A DNA stretch of 64,000 bases, from NCBI GenBank assembly GCA_903893815.1, contig CAITNS010000010.1, positions 1 to 64,000 of the forward strand, written 5' to 3'. Source of the DNA: an uncultured Bacteroidota bacterium. Its GTDB lineage: Bacteria > Bacteroidota > Bacteroidia > B-17B0 > Aurantibacillaceae. Every line of letters starts with the position of its first letter. Position 1 is the first letter of the stretch. This document shows positions 52,410 to 59,955 of this stretch, piece after piece. The notes under the pieces are model-generated. The model ran no database searches. It saw only the letters and a list, made by a program, of their open reading frames with translations, and was not told where the DNA came from. The position numbers and the translations under genes were made by a program.

Positions 52410-54038
52410 ATGGACTTTCACGAACCAACACCGCCCAAAAAACATAACGTTTTTTTGCCTATTATATTGTCGTTGGTTTTAGTGTTAGGAGTTTGGCTTG
52501 GTTATTTTTTATCTAAACAAATTGATAGAGGATCAACGTATAGTCAAAGTCGTCATGGTTCTACAAATGATAAAATAAATAGTTTGTTAGAGTATATTGA
52601 ATATCAATACGTGGATACTATTAATAAAAAAGATTTAGTAGAAAAAACAGTAACATCCATGTTGCAAAGTTTAGATCCGCACTCTGCCTACATTCCAGCT
52701 AGTGATTTTGAATCAGTAAATGAGCCGTTAGAAGGTAACTTCGATGGAATAGGCGTAGAGTTTAACATCATTAAAGATACCATCCGAGTTATTAGCCCTA
52801 TCGAGGGAGGACCTTCTGAGAAAATAGGAATTAGAGCAGGCGATCGGTTGATAAAAGTCGAAGGTAAAAACGTTGCAGGTGTTAAAATTACGAATAAGGA
52901 AGTTTTTGAAAAATTAAGAGGCAAAAGTGGAACGGTTGTAGCTGTTACTATTTTAAGAAGTGGCATACAAAAGCCTTTGCAATTTAAAATAACGCGTGAT
53001 GCTATTCCATTATATAGCTTGGACGCATCTTATATGGTAAAACTAGACATTGGTTATATTAAAATTAGTAAGTTTTCCGCTACTACCTATCAAGAATATT
53101 TAAAAGCGTTTAATGCTTTAAGTAAGCAAGGCATGAAAAAATTAATTTTGGATTTACGTGGAAACCCTGGCGGATACTTAAATGCAGCCGTTGATATATC
53201 GGATGAATTTTTGGCTAATGGTTTGCAAATAGTTTACACGCAAGGCAAAGCTAATCCTAAAAAAGTATACAAAGCTACTGAACATGGTAGTTTTGAAAAT
53301 AATCCGTTAGTTGTATTAATAGACGAAGGTTCTGCAAGTGCTAGCGAAATTGTTGCTGGAGCTGTTCAAGATAATGATAGAGCTACTGTTATCGGTCGCC
53401 GAAGTTTTGGTAAAGGTTTAGTGCAAGACCAAATGCAATTGCCTGATGGTTCTGCGATTCGTTTAACTATAGCAAGATATTATACCCCAACAGGACGCTG
53501 TATTCAAAAACCTTATTCGGATGATAAAGATCAATATTATAGTGAGGAATATGATAGATATACAAATGGAGAATTATTAAATGAAGACAGCATTAAGTTA
53601 GATAAAACAAAACAATATAAAACACCTGAAGGAAAAATTGTTTACGGTGGTGGTGGAGTTATGCCCGATGTGTTTGTACCTATTGATACAGCTAGGTCTA
53701 ACGCATTTTTAAATAAGATATTTTATTCAGGTTATATCAATACATTTGCTTTTGAGTATGCCGATAAAAACAGAGTAAAATTAAAGGCTTATGGGTCTGC
53801 TAAAAATTATATTGATAGGTTCGAGATTAGCCAAGCTATTTTAGAAGAATTTTACACTTATTGTGCCGACAAGGATTTGCCCTTGAATCTTAAAATGAAA
53901 ACAATGACGAGTGAGGCGCTAAAACCTTACTTAAAAGCCTTTATAGGTCGAGATGTGTTTGATAAAGATGCCTACTATCCTATTTTGAATCAAAAAGATA
54001 AATGTATTTTAAAAGCTACAGAAGTATTATCTAAATAA
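52410..54038 (+). CDS. S41 family C-terminal processing protease (CtpA-like)
   Basis: 542 residues: a membrane anchor (about 14-34), an N-terminal helical region, a PDZ domain (about 95-185, GIGVEFNIIKDTIRVISPIEGGPSEKIGIRAGD), the S41 peptidase core (about 200-380) with LILDLRGNPGGYLNAAVDISDEF, the nucleophile region GSASASEIVAGA (Ser about 308-312) and the Lys in RRSFGKGLVQ, then a C-terminal extension (about 400-542). It degrades or trims periplasmic proteins. It is followed 24 bases later by a lipoprotein and then another exported protein. Confidence 0.92.
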   Translation: MDFHEPTPPKKHNVFLPIILSLVLVLGVWLGYFLSKQIDRGSTYSQSRHGSTNDKINSLLEYIEYQYVDTINKKDLVEKTVTSMLQSLDPHSAYIPASDFESVNEPLEGNFDGIGVEFNIIKDTIRVISPIEGGPSEKIGIRAGDRLIKVEGKNVAGVKITNKEVFEKLRGKSGTVVAVTILRSGIQKPLQFKITRDAIPLYSLDASYMVKLDIGYIKISKFSATTYQEYLKAFNALSKQGMKKLILDLRGNPGGYLNAAVDISDEFLANGLQIVYTQGKANPKKVYKATEHGSFENNPLVVLIDEGSASASEIVAGAVQDNDRATVIGRRSFGKGLVQDQMQLPDGSAIRLTIARYYTPTGRCIQKPYSDDKDQYYSEEYDRYTNGELLNEDSIKLDKTKQYKTPEGKIVYGGGGVMPDVFVPIDTARSNAFLNKIFYSGYINTFAFEYADKNRVKLKAYGSAKNYIDRFEISQAILEEFYTYCADKDLPLNLKMKTMTSEALKPYLKAFIGRDVFDKDAYYPILNQKDKCILKATEVLSK

Positions 54039-54062
54039 AAAAATTGTACTTTTGGTTGAAAT

Positions 54063-54962
54063 ATGAAAGTAAATATGAATACCAAATTTTTAGTAATCCC
54101 ATTAATTGCCATTTCTTTAGCATTTGTTTCTTGTGGAGGAAATTCAGAAGGCGCAAAAAGTAAAGAAAGCGCAAGTGTTTCAGATACTGTTTTAGTTTCA
54201 GACACTGTTTCTTTATCTACAGATGATAACGAAGTATCTTATAATCTTCCTTCCGCTTTACAAATTGCTTATGTATTTAAAAAATCTGGAGCAGGATTTG
54301 TGCCATCATTACTAAATGATAAAGAAAGTACAAATAAGTATAATACAAATAATTATAAGCGCGCTGTTAACTTCGGTATTTATAGTGCTGATTTAGCTTA
54401 TTGTTTATTTAATAAAAAGTATCAAGAATCAAAAGAGTATTTAAAAGCATGTAAAAACATGGGAGCCTCTTTAGGTTTAAATTCTGCGTTTGAAAGTGAC
54501 AATATGGCTCAACGTTTCGATAAAAATATAGCTAACGAAGATTCAGTGATTAAAATCGTATCTAGCGTTCAATTAAAAACAGATGTGATGTTTGAACAAA
54601 ATAAGCAAAAGCACGTTACCGTTATTGCTTTTACTGGCGCTTGGACAGAAAGCATGTATATTGCTTTAGAAGTTTACGCTAAGGATAAAAATAAAAAAGT
54701 ATTAGGAAGTTTATTAGAGCAATTGTTACTATCTGAAACTGTTGTTAAAGCTTTAAAAAGCCACCAAGCTTCAGAACCAGAAATGCCAACACTTATATCT
54801 GCTGTAGAAAACATTAATACTCAGTTTAATGCCATTACTGACGTAAAATCTGCTATTGAAAAAGATGAAGAAATGGATTTTAATGCAATGTCGATTTCTG
54901 ATAGGGAATTGAAAACAATCTCAGAGTCGGTTAAATCTTTAAGAACAAGTATGATAAACTAA
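54063..54962 (+). CDS. lipoprotein of unknown function
   Basis: 299 residues (295 if started at the ATG at 54075, which gives a cleaner signal peptide and a longer distance from a TACTTTTG box at 54047-54054). Signal peptide with lipobox SLAFVSC, then a Ser/Thr/Asp-rich linker, then an all-helical domain (about 55-299) with YNLPSALQIAYVFKKSGAGFVPSLL and RAVNFGIYSADLAYC. I recognise similar uncharacterised lipoproteins in Bacteroidota but no function. The gene lies just after the CtpA-like protease and five bases before the next exported protein, suggesting a functional set at the envelope. Confidence 0.65.
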   Translation: MKVNMNTKFLVIPLIAISLAFVSCGGNSEGAKSKESASVSDTVLVSDTVSLSTDDNEVSYNLPSALQIAYVFKKSGAGFVPSLLNDKESTNKYNTNNYKRAVNFGIYSADLAYCLFNKKYQESKEYLKACKNMGASLGLNSAFESDNMAQRFDKNIANEDSVIKIVSSVQLKTDVMFEQNKQKHVTVIAFTGAWTESMYIALEVYAKDKNKKVLGSLLEQLLLSETVVKALKSHQASEPEMPTLISAVENINTQFNAITDVKSAIEKDEEMDFNAMSISDRELKTISESVKSLRTSMIN

Positions 54963-54967
54963 ATAGT

Positions 54968-55429
54968 ATGACAATGACAAAAATTATAAAACCTATAGTA
55001 AGTATCGTTATTGTATTTGTTTTAATGGCATTTCAAGGTGGCGACGTTTTATGTAACTCTAAAGAATTGAAAGAAAAAGCTAAAATGGCATTAGAGCCAT
55101 ATAAATATGATAGTTCGGAATTAACACGTATTTTGTATAAAGCAAAAGAAACGGTAAAAGAGGTGGAAGTTCCTTTATTTATTGGTGAAAAATACCGTAT
55201 AGTATTTGAATTGGAAGCGCTACCAAAACAAGTTGAGGTTCAAATCTACAACAAAGACAAAGACTCTAAAAATAGAAAATTATTATTTTCATCTAAAGAT
55301 ATGGGAGACAAAAAAGAGTTTCAGTTTGAAGTTTCAAAAGTACGTCACGTGTATGTAGATTATGCCATTCCTCAAACAGAGACTGGTTCATATAGCGGTT
55401 GCGCTGTATTTATGGTAGGATATAAATAA
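54968..55429 (+). CDS. exported protein of unknown function
   Basis: 153 residues: signal peptide (about 1-23), a helical segment with SKELKEKAKMALEPYKYDSSELTRI, then a beta-sandwich-like region (EVPLFIGEKYRIVFELEALPKQVEVQIYNKD; KKEFQFEVSKVRHVYVDYAIPQTETGSYSGCAVFMVGYK). The C-terminal half looks like a small carbohydrate- or protein-binding jelly roll, without a family I can name. It is in one transcript with the upstream lipoprotein. Confidence 0.65.
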   Translation: MTMTKIIKPIVSIVIVFVLMAFQGGDVLCNSKELKEKAKMALEPYKYDSSELTRILYKAKETVKEVEVPLFIGEKYRIVFELEALPKQVEVQIYNKDKDSKNRKLLFSSKDMGDKKEFQFEVSKVRHVYVDYAIPQTETGSYSGCAVFMVGYK

Positions 55430-55470
55430 TTGTCATACTGAAAAGAGTGAAAGCCTATTTTTTTGTTCTT

Positions 55471-55857
55471 TTATTTTTTTGTTTCTACTTCAAATCCTTT
55501 TTTCTTCCAATCGTCAAATCCTTTTTCAAGATTGACTACATGTGTAAATCCTTCTTTTTTCATTAAATCTGCACATTCACCACTACGACCGCCTCCGGCA
55601 CAATAAATTAAATAGGTTTTTGTTTTGTCTAATTTTGAAATTACCATTTCAGCATCTTTCTTAAAATAATCAATTTGAGCAGCACCTTTAATAAATCCTT
55701 TGTTTTTCAATTCATCATCGGTGCGTAAATCAATTAAGTATGATTTCTTCTCATCAATTAATTTTTTGAAAGTAGCAGCATCCACATTTTCAATTTTAGT
55801 TTGCGAAAAACTAAGAACAGATACAAAAAGAGCTAAAGCGGTAATTATTTTTTTCAT
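55471..55857 (-). CDS. exported rhodanese-like protein
   Basis: 128 residues: signal peptide (1-19, VLSFSQ) and one rhodanese domain with IDLRTDDELKNKGFIKGAAQIDYF and the active loop LIYCAGGGRSGECADLM (Cys about 90). The Cys suggests persulfide or thiosulfate sulfurtransferase chemistry in the periplasm; the exact donor is unknown. The domain ends VVNLEKGFDDWKKKGFEVE as usual. It lies 16 bases after the STAS-like gene at 55874 in the same orientation and converges with the exported protein gene ending at 55429. Confidence 0.88.
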   Translation of the reverse strand: MKKIITALALFVSVLSFSQTKIENVDAATFKKLIDEKKSYLIDLRTDDELKNKGFIKGAAQIDYFKKDAEMVISKLDKTKTYLIYCAGGGRSGECADLMKKEGFTHVVNLEKGFDDWKKKGFEVETKK

Positions 55858-55873
55858 AGTAAAATTTTAATTT

Positions 55874-56287
55874 TTATTTAAAAGTAAGTAGCCAGTCAAT
55901 TGCTTTATGTTTATCGTCAAACATTTTCATTTTCATACTTTGATGGTGAGTGAATTTTATTATAAAATTGATAATCAAGCGATGTGCTAATGATTTCACA
56001 ATGACTGCCATTGCTTTTGTCATTTCATTTGATTCGGGCTTTGCACTAAATTCCCTAGCTTCTTTTGAAATGGAAGTGTCATTTCCTGTTTCAACCAAAA
56101 CAAGATGTTTGTTGATATGATTGTATTTGGACTTTAAAAAATGATACTGGTTTTGAGCATCTTCTATTTCAATAGTAACATTATCTTTTAGTTTAATGAA
56201 TACAATTCCATTATCCCAAAATTCAACTTTAGAAGTTCGATCATCCGCTGAATCTACTAAATTATATTTTACAGAATCTAATGTCAA
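55874..56287 (-). CDS. small STAS-like (DUF7793-like) protein
   Basis: 137 residues, cytoplasmic. The pattern FWDNGIVFIKLKDNVTIEIEDAQNQYHFLKSKY, KHLVLVETGNDTSISKEAREFSA and KAMAVIVKSLAHRLIINFIIKF, ending DDKHKAIDWLLTFK, resembles the SpoIIAA/STAS-like proteins of unknown function common in Bacteroidota. The assignment is by pattern only. It lies 15 bases downstream of the rRNA methyltransferase gene and 16 bases upstream of the rhodanese gene, all leftward. Confidence 0.55.
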   Translation of the reverse strand: MTLDSVKYNLVDSADDRTSKVEFWDNGIVFIKLKDNVTIEIEDAQNQYHFLKSKYNHINKHLVLVETGNDTSISKEAREFSAKPESNEMTKAMAVIVKSLAHRLIINFIIKFTHHQSMKMKMFDDKHKAIDWLLTFK

Positions 56288-56302
56288 GATAAGTAAATTT
56301 AA

Positions 56303-57514
56303 TTATTTTTTTCGTTTTATCAAAGCCATATAAAAGCCATCAAAACCCTGGCTTGGTAGTATAGTTTGATCTTTAATCAACTCAAAATTTGAATTATTTG
56401 CTAAAAATTCATCCACCTGTTTTCTGTTTTCGCTAGGTAATACGCTGCAAGTAGAATATACTAATTGTCCGCCCACTTTTGTCATGATAGAATATTCGCT
56501 CAATATTTTTTGTTGAATAGCTTTTGTTCTATCAATAAATTCTAAGTTTAATTTCCATTTAGCATCTGGGTTACGTTTAATAACACCGCTACCACTACAA
56601 GGTACATCTAATAATAATCTATCAGCCGTATTTTCTAAACGTTTAATAGTTTTGGTACCCTCAATTAGGCGGGGTTCCACATTACTTGCTGTTGCGCGGC
56701 GAGCACGTTTTTTTAATTCATCTAATTTCCATTGTGTAATGTCCATCGAAATAATACGACCTTTATTTTGCATTAAAGCGGCAATGTGTAAGGTTTTTCC
56801 GCCACCGCCAGCGCAAGCATCAATCACACGCATACCAGGCTCAACACCTAAAAATTCTGAAATATGTTGTGAGCCGGCATCTTGTAATTCAAATAAACCT
56901 AATTTGAATAAGGGGTTTTGAAATAAATTTTGACGATGCGATAACAATAATGCATCCGTATATCCATCTAAAAAATCAACTTCAATTTCTTGTTCCGCTA
57001 AATGTTGTTTTAAAATTTCTTTTTTAGTTTTTAAAGTATTTACTCGTAAAACAACTTCTGCTTGTTTGTTTAAAGCTTTTGCTTCATTTTCCCAAACGTC
57101 TTTTCCTAATTCACTTTCACATAAATCCCATAACCAATCTGGATATGATTGTAGAATTTTTTGGTCTTTAATGGCTTTGTATTTATCTATTATTGTTTTT
57201 TCGTTGAGGTTTTTAAAATCACGTTCATCAGGCATTGGCAAATGTCTGATAATAAAATAAACACCCAATATTTCCCAAAAACCAGTTTCGCTTCCTGCTA
57301 AATGGCTTAATAAACGGTAATTGCGTACAATATCATACGTGGTTTCAGCAATAAAACGTCTGTCTCTGCCACCAAATTTCGGATTCTCTTTTAAGGTTTT
57401 TTCAATGACTTTATCTGCGTATTTATTATCAGTAAATATGGTGGTTAACGCATTAACAACAGCTTGTAATAAAATACGATGTGGTTTGGCTTGTTTTAGT
57501 ATTTTCTTGCCCAT
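56303..57514 (-). CDS. RsmB/NOP2-family RNA (cytosine-C5) methyltransferase
   Basis: 403 residues: an N-terminal NusB-like helical domain (about 1-130) and a SAM-dependent methyltransferase domain with motif I VIDACAGGGGKTLHIA, motif IV LLLDVPCSGSGV and motif VI YSTCSVLPSEN, the latter two providing the two catalytic cysteines of m5C methyltransferases. It probably methylates 16S rRNA, as RsmB does at C967, but the target cannot be proven from sequence. It leads a leftward three-gene run with the STAS-like and rhodanese genes. Confidence 0.9.
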   Translation of the reverse strand: MGKKILKQAKPHRILLQAVVNALTTIFTDNKYADKVIEKTLKENPKFGGRDRRFIAETTYDIVRNYRLLSHLAGSETGFWEILGVYFIIRHLPMPDERDFKNLNEKTIIDKYKAIKDQKILQSYPDWLWDLCESELGKDVWENEAKALNKQAEVVLRVNTLKTKKEILKQHLAEQEIEVDFLDGYTDALLLSHRQNLFQNPLFKLGLFELQDAGSQHISEFLGVEPGMRVIDACAGGGGKTLHIAALMQNKGRIISMDITQWKLDELKKRARRATASNVEPRLIEGTKTIKRLENTADRLLLDVPCSGSGVIKRNPDAKWKLNLEFIDRTKAIQQKILSEYSIMTKVGGQLVYSTCSVLPSENRKQVDEFLANNSNFELIKDQTILPSQGFDGFYMALIKRKK

Positions 57515-57700
57515 GAATCCTTAAAATTTAAGCCTCTAAGTTACTTTATTTTTTTTATATGTATAAGTTATTGTTTGTAGTCGCCATAACTAGTGCCGCG
57601 CTACTCGGTATGGAATAATCCTCGTAAAAGTTACTCGTGTTTGTTCTTTTTGAATGATGATTATTTATTATATTTACCTATTACCAATCTTACAGAAACT

Positions 57701-58984
57701 ATGACTAAATTTTTTCTTTCGTTTATATTTCTTTCTAGCTTTTTAGTGGCTCAAAATAAAAAACGCATTTTATTAAAAAATGCCATAGCTCATATTGGCA
57801 ATGGTCAGGTGCTTGACAATAGCTATGTATCCATTAAAGATGGGAAGATTGATATGGTTGCTGATGCAAGAGTCACTAAAATTGATCCATCCCAATTTGA
57901 TACAACGATAGATTTATCTGGCAAACATATTTACCCAGGTTTAATTGCACCAAATTGTATTTTAGGGTTACAAGAGGCAGAGGCAGTTCGTCAAACGAGT
58001 GATTATTATGAGGTTGGAGAGTTTAACCCACATGTGAGGAGCTTAATTGCCTACAATGCTGAGAGCAAAATTTTGGAAACAGTAAAAGCAAATGGTGTAT
58101 TATACACACAATCAACTCCAAGAGGAGGAAGAATTGCTGGTACATCTTCTATTTTAGCAACGGATGGTTGGAATTGGGAAGACGCAGTCATTAAAACAGA
58201 TGACGGAGTGCATGTTAACTTTCCAAACACCATTCAAAAACATGGTTGGTGGGCAGAACCAGAACCAAGCGACAAAAACCCAAAATATACAGAGCAAGTA
58301 AATGAATTGACTACTTTTTTTAATAATGCTTTGGCGTACTACAATACAAAAAATGCGACTGATAAAAATTTACGTTTTGAAGCGATGAAAGGTATTTTTG
58401 ATGGCACTAAAAATTTATATATCCGTGCCGATTATGTAAAAGATATTATTGGCGCCATTAATTTTTCTAAAAAATTCAACATAAAAAAAATAGTGATTGT
58501 TGGCGGAAAAGACAGCCACAAAATTACTAAGCTATTAAAAGAAAATAATGTGGCAGTGATGTTAAATCGTTTACATGATTTGCCAGATTTACCAGAAGCA
58601 GAAACAGATTTGATTTTTAAACTACCTTATTTATTACAAAAAGACTCCGTGTTATTTTGTTTGCAAAATCAAGGAGACATGGAAGCTATGAATGCGCGTA
58701 ATTTAGCATTTTTAGCAGGGACGGCTGCTGCTTATGGCTTAACAAAAGAACAAGCCTTGCAAAGTGTGACCTTAAGTTCAGCTAAAATATTAGGCATTGA
58801 TAATTTAGTGGGAAGCATTGAAACTGGCAAACTGGCTTCTTTAGTTGTTTCGGAAGGCGATATTTTGGATATGAAAACCAATAAAATTATTCTGGCATAC
58901 GTTAATGGAAGAAGTATTAAACTTTCTAATTTTCAAAACGACTTAAATAAAAAGTATTCGGATAAATTGGGAATTAAGGAATAG
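57701..58984 (+). CDS. exported amidohydrolase-fold protein without the HxH metal motif
   Basis: 428 residues from the ATG at 57701, where the signal peptide starts (MTKFFLSFIFLSSFLVAQ); an upstream in-frame ATG at 57593 gives an unlikely N-terminus. The imidazolonepropionase-like composite fold is clear: KRILLKNAIAHIGNGQVLDN, SGKHIYPGLIAPN, and the C-terminal RNLAFLAGTAAAYGLTKEQALQSVTLSSAKILGI with IETGKLASLVVSEGD. Where active enzymes have PGLIDxHxH, this protein has PGLIAPNCILGL, and the later HxHAD-like motif is LYIRAD. It is probably catalytically inactive or of altered function. Such proteins form a known subfamily in Bacteroidota. Confidence 0.75.
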   Translation: MTKFFLSFIFLSSFLVAQNKKRILLKNAIAHIGNGQVLDNSYVSIKDGKIDMVADARVTKIDPSQFDTTIDLSGKHIYPGLIAPNCILGLQEAEAVRQTSDYYEVGEFNPHVRSLIAYNAESKILETVKANGVLYTQSTPRGGRIAGTSSILATDGWNWEDAVIKTDDGVHVNFPNTIQKHGWWAEPEPSDKNPKYTEQVNELTTFFNNALAYYNTKNATDKNLRFEAMKGIFDGTKNLYIRADYVKDIIGAINFSKKFNIKKIVIVGGKDSHKITKLLKENNVAVMLNRLHDLPDLPEAETDLIFKLPYLLQKDSVLFCLQNQGDMEAMNARNLAFLAGTAAAYGLTKEQALQSVTLSSAKILGIDNLVGSIETGKLASLVVSEGDILDMKTNKIILAYVNGRSIKLSNFQNDLNKKYSDKLGIKE

Positions 58985-59009
58985 CACATATGCTATTGTT
59001 TTAATATAT

Positions 59010-59597
59010 TTAGTTTTTAGAAATATTATTTGAGAGATGTAAAAAAGTCATTTCCTTTAAAAAGTTAAGCTCATTCTCGCTAATTTCTAATCCTTCTATT
59101 TTACCTAAATCGTCCCAAAGTCTTACTTGAATATGATCTTTAAAATAGTTGTCACACTCAAATTTTCTAGCTTCAATTTTTGTCATTATACCTCCTTGAA
59201 ATTCTAACGTTTCCCTACTTGCCTCTGATAGCCCTTCCAAATATCCTGGTTTTGAAAAGGTTAAATACCTTTTAGCATTAACGTGTCCTGCAACCAATTG
59301 AGTAATTTTATCAGAGAAACCTAGTTTTGCTAAAAATTCTCCACCAAAATAATCATGCTTTTCTAATCCCCATTTACCCATTTTTTCCATAGTATTTTCT
59401 GACTCTAATAAGTGCCCAATATCATGAAAAAAAGCAGCAAGTATCAGTTCATCGTCCGCCCCATCTTTTTTTGCAATTTGAGCACATTGTAACATGTGTT
59501 GCAACTGTGTTACATTTTCACCATAAGATTCATTTCCATAAGATTCATATAATTTGAAAATGCTGTCTACTTTATTTTTTATTTCTTCTGTGATCAT
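59010..59597 (-). CDS. HD-domain diiron oxygenase, PhnZ-like (phosphonate degradation)
   Basis: 195 residues. The metal-site residues of PhnZ, 2-amino-1-hydroxyethylphosphonate dioxygenase, are present at matching positions: His34 (VTQLQHMLQCA), His58-Asp59 (FFHDIGH), His81, His105 and Lys109 (VAGHVNAKRYL) and an Asp at 162/163 (RLWDDLG). Glu27 is in YGENVTQ. PhnZ splits (R)-1-hydroxy-2-aminoethylphosphonate to glycine and phosphate. In PhnZ proteins I recall Tyr-x-Gly-Glu; here it is Tyr-Gly-Glu, so the substrate-gating Tyr is displaced by one. The phosphonate genes to the right support this role. Confidence 0.75.
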   Translation of the reverse strand: MITEEIKNKVDSIFKLYESYGNESYGENVTQLQHMLQCAQIAKKDGADDELILAAFFHDIGHLLESENTMEKMGKWGLEKHDYFGGEFLAKLGFSDKITQLVAGHVNAKRYLTFSKPGYLEGLSEASRETLEFQGGIMTKIEARKFECDNYFKDHIQVRLWDDLGKIEGLEISENELNFLKEMTFLHLSNNISKN

Positions 59598-59955
59598 ATT
59601 ATTTTTATAAAAAGCTAAATATAATAAAATTATATTCCTGAGGTATTTTGTATTATTGGCTTATGCCTGAGGATTATTTTATCGAAATATTTTTTTAGCA
59701 GTTTATTAGAATTTAATACACTAAATAAATATTACGTTTTAGTTATTAATTTACGTTAATCTAAAATCCTCCAAATGTGCTTTATAAGTAAATTTTTTCG
59801 CCAATTATTTCTACTGTAATTAACAATTAATTTAATTTAAACGATATTTTGTTAACTTTCATAACATTTACTATTAGTAACATTATAGCATTAAAGTTTT
59901 ATTAATATTCAACTTTGGCTTTGTTTGTTTCCATTTATGACACTAACTTTAGTGT
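59598..59955. other. 358-base AT-rich intergenic region between divergent genes
   Basis: No reading frame or RNA gene is seen. It holds the promoters of the PhnZ-like gene (leftward) and the LamG protein gene (rightward). A 7-base CCTGAGG motif occurs twice about 30 bases apart (near 59638 and 59670). A CAACTTTG site (59910-59917) is one mismatch from TAnnTTTG upstream of the LamG gene. Otherwise it is low-complexity A/T. Confidence 0.6.

Noticed and set aside
59944-59951. TAACTTTA as a -7 box for the LamG gene
   Set aside because: It lies only 4 bases before the ATG, so transcription would begin inside the coding region; CAACTTTG at 59910 is a better though imperfect candidate.
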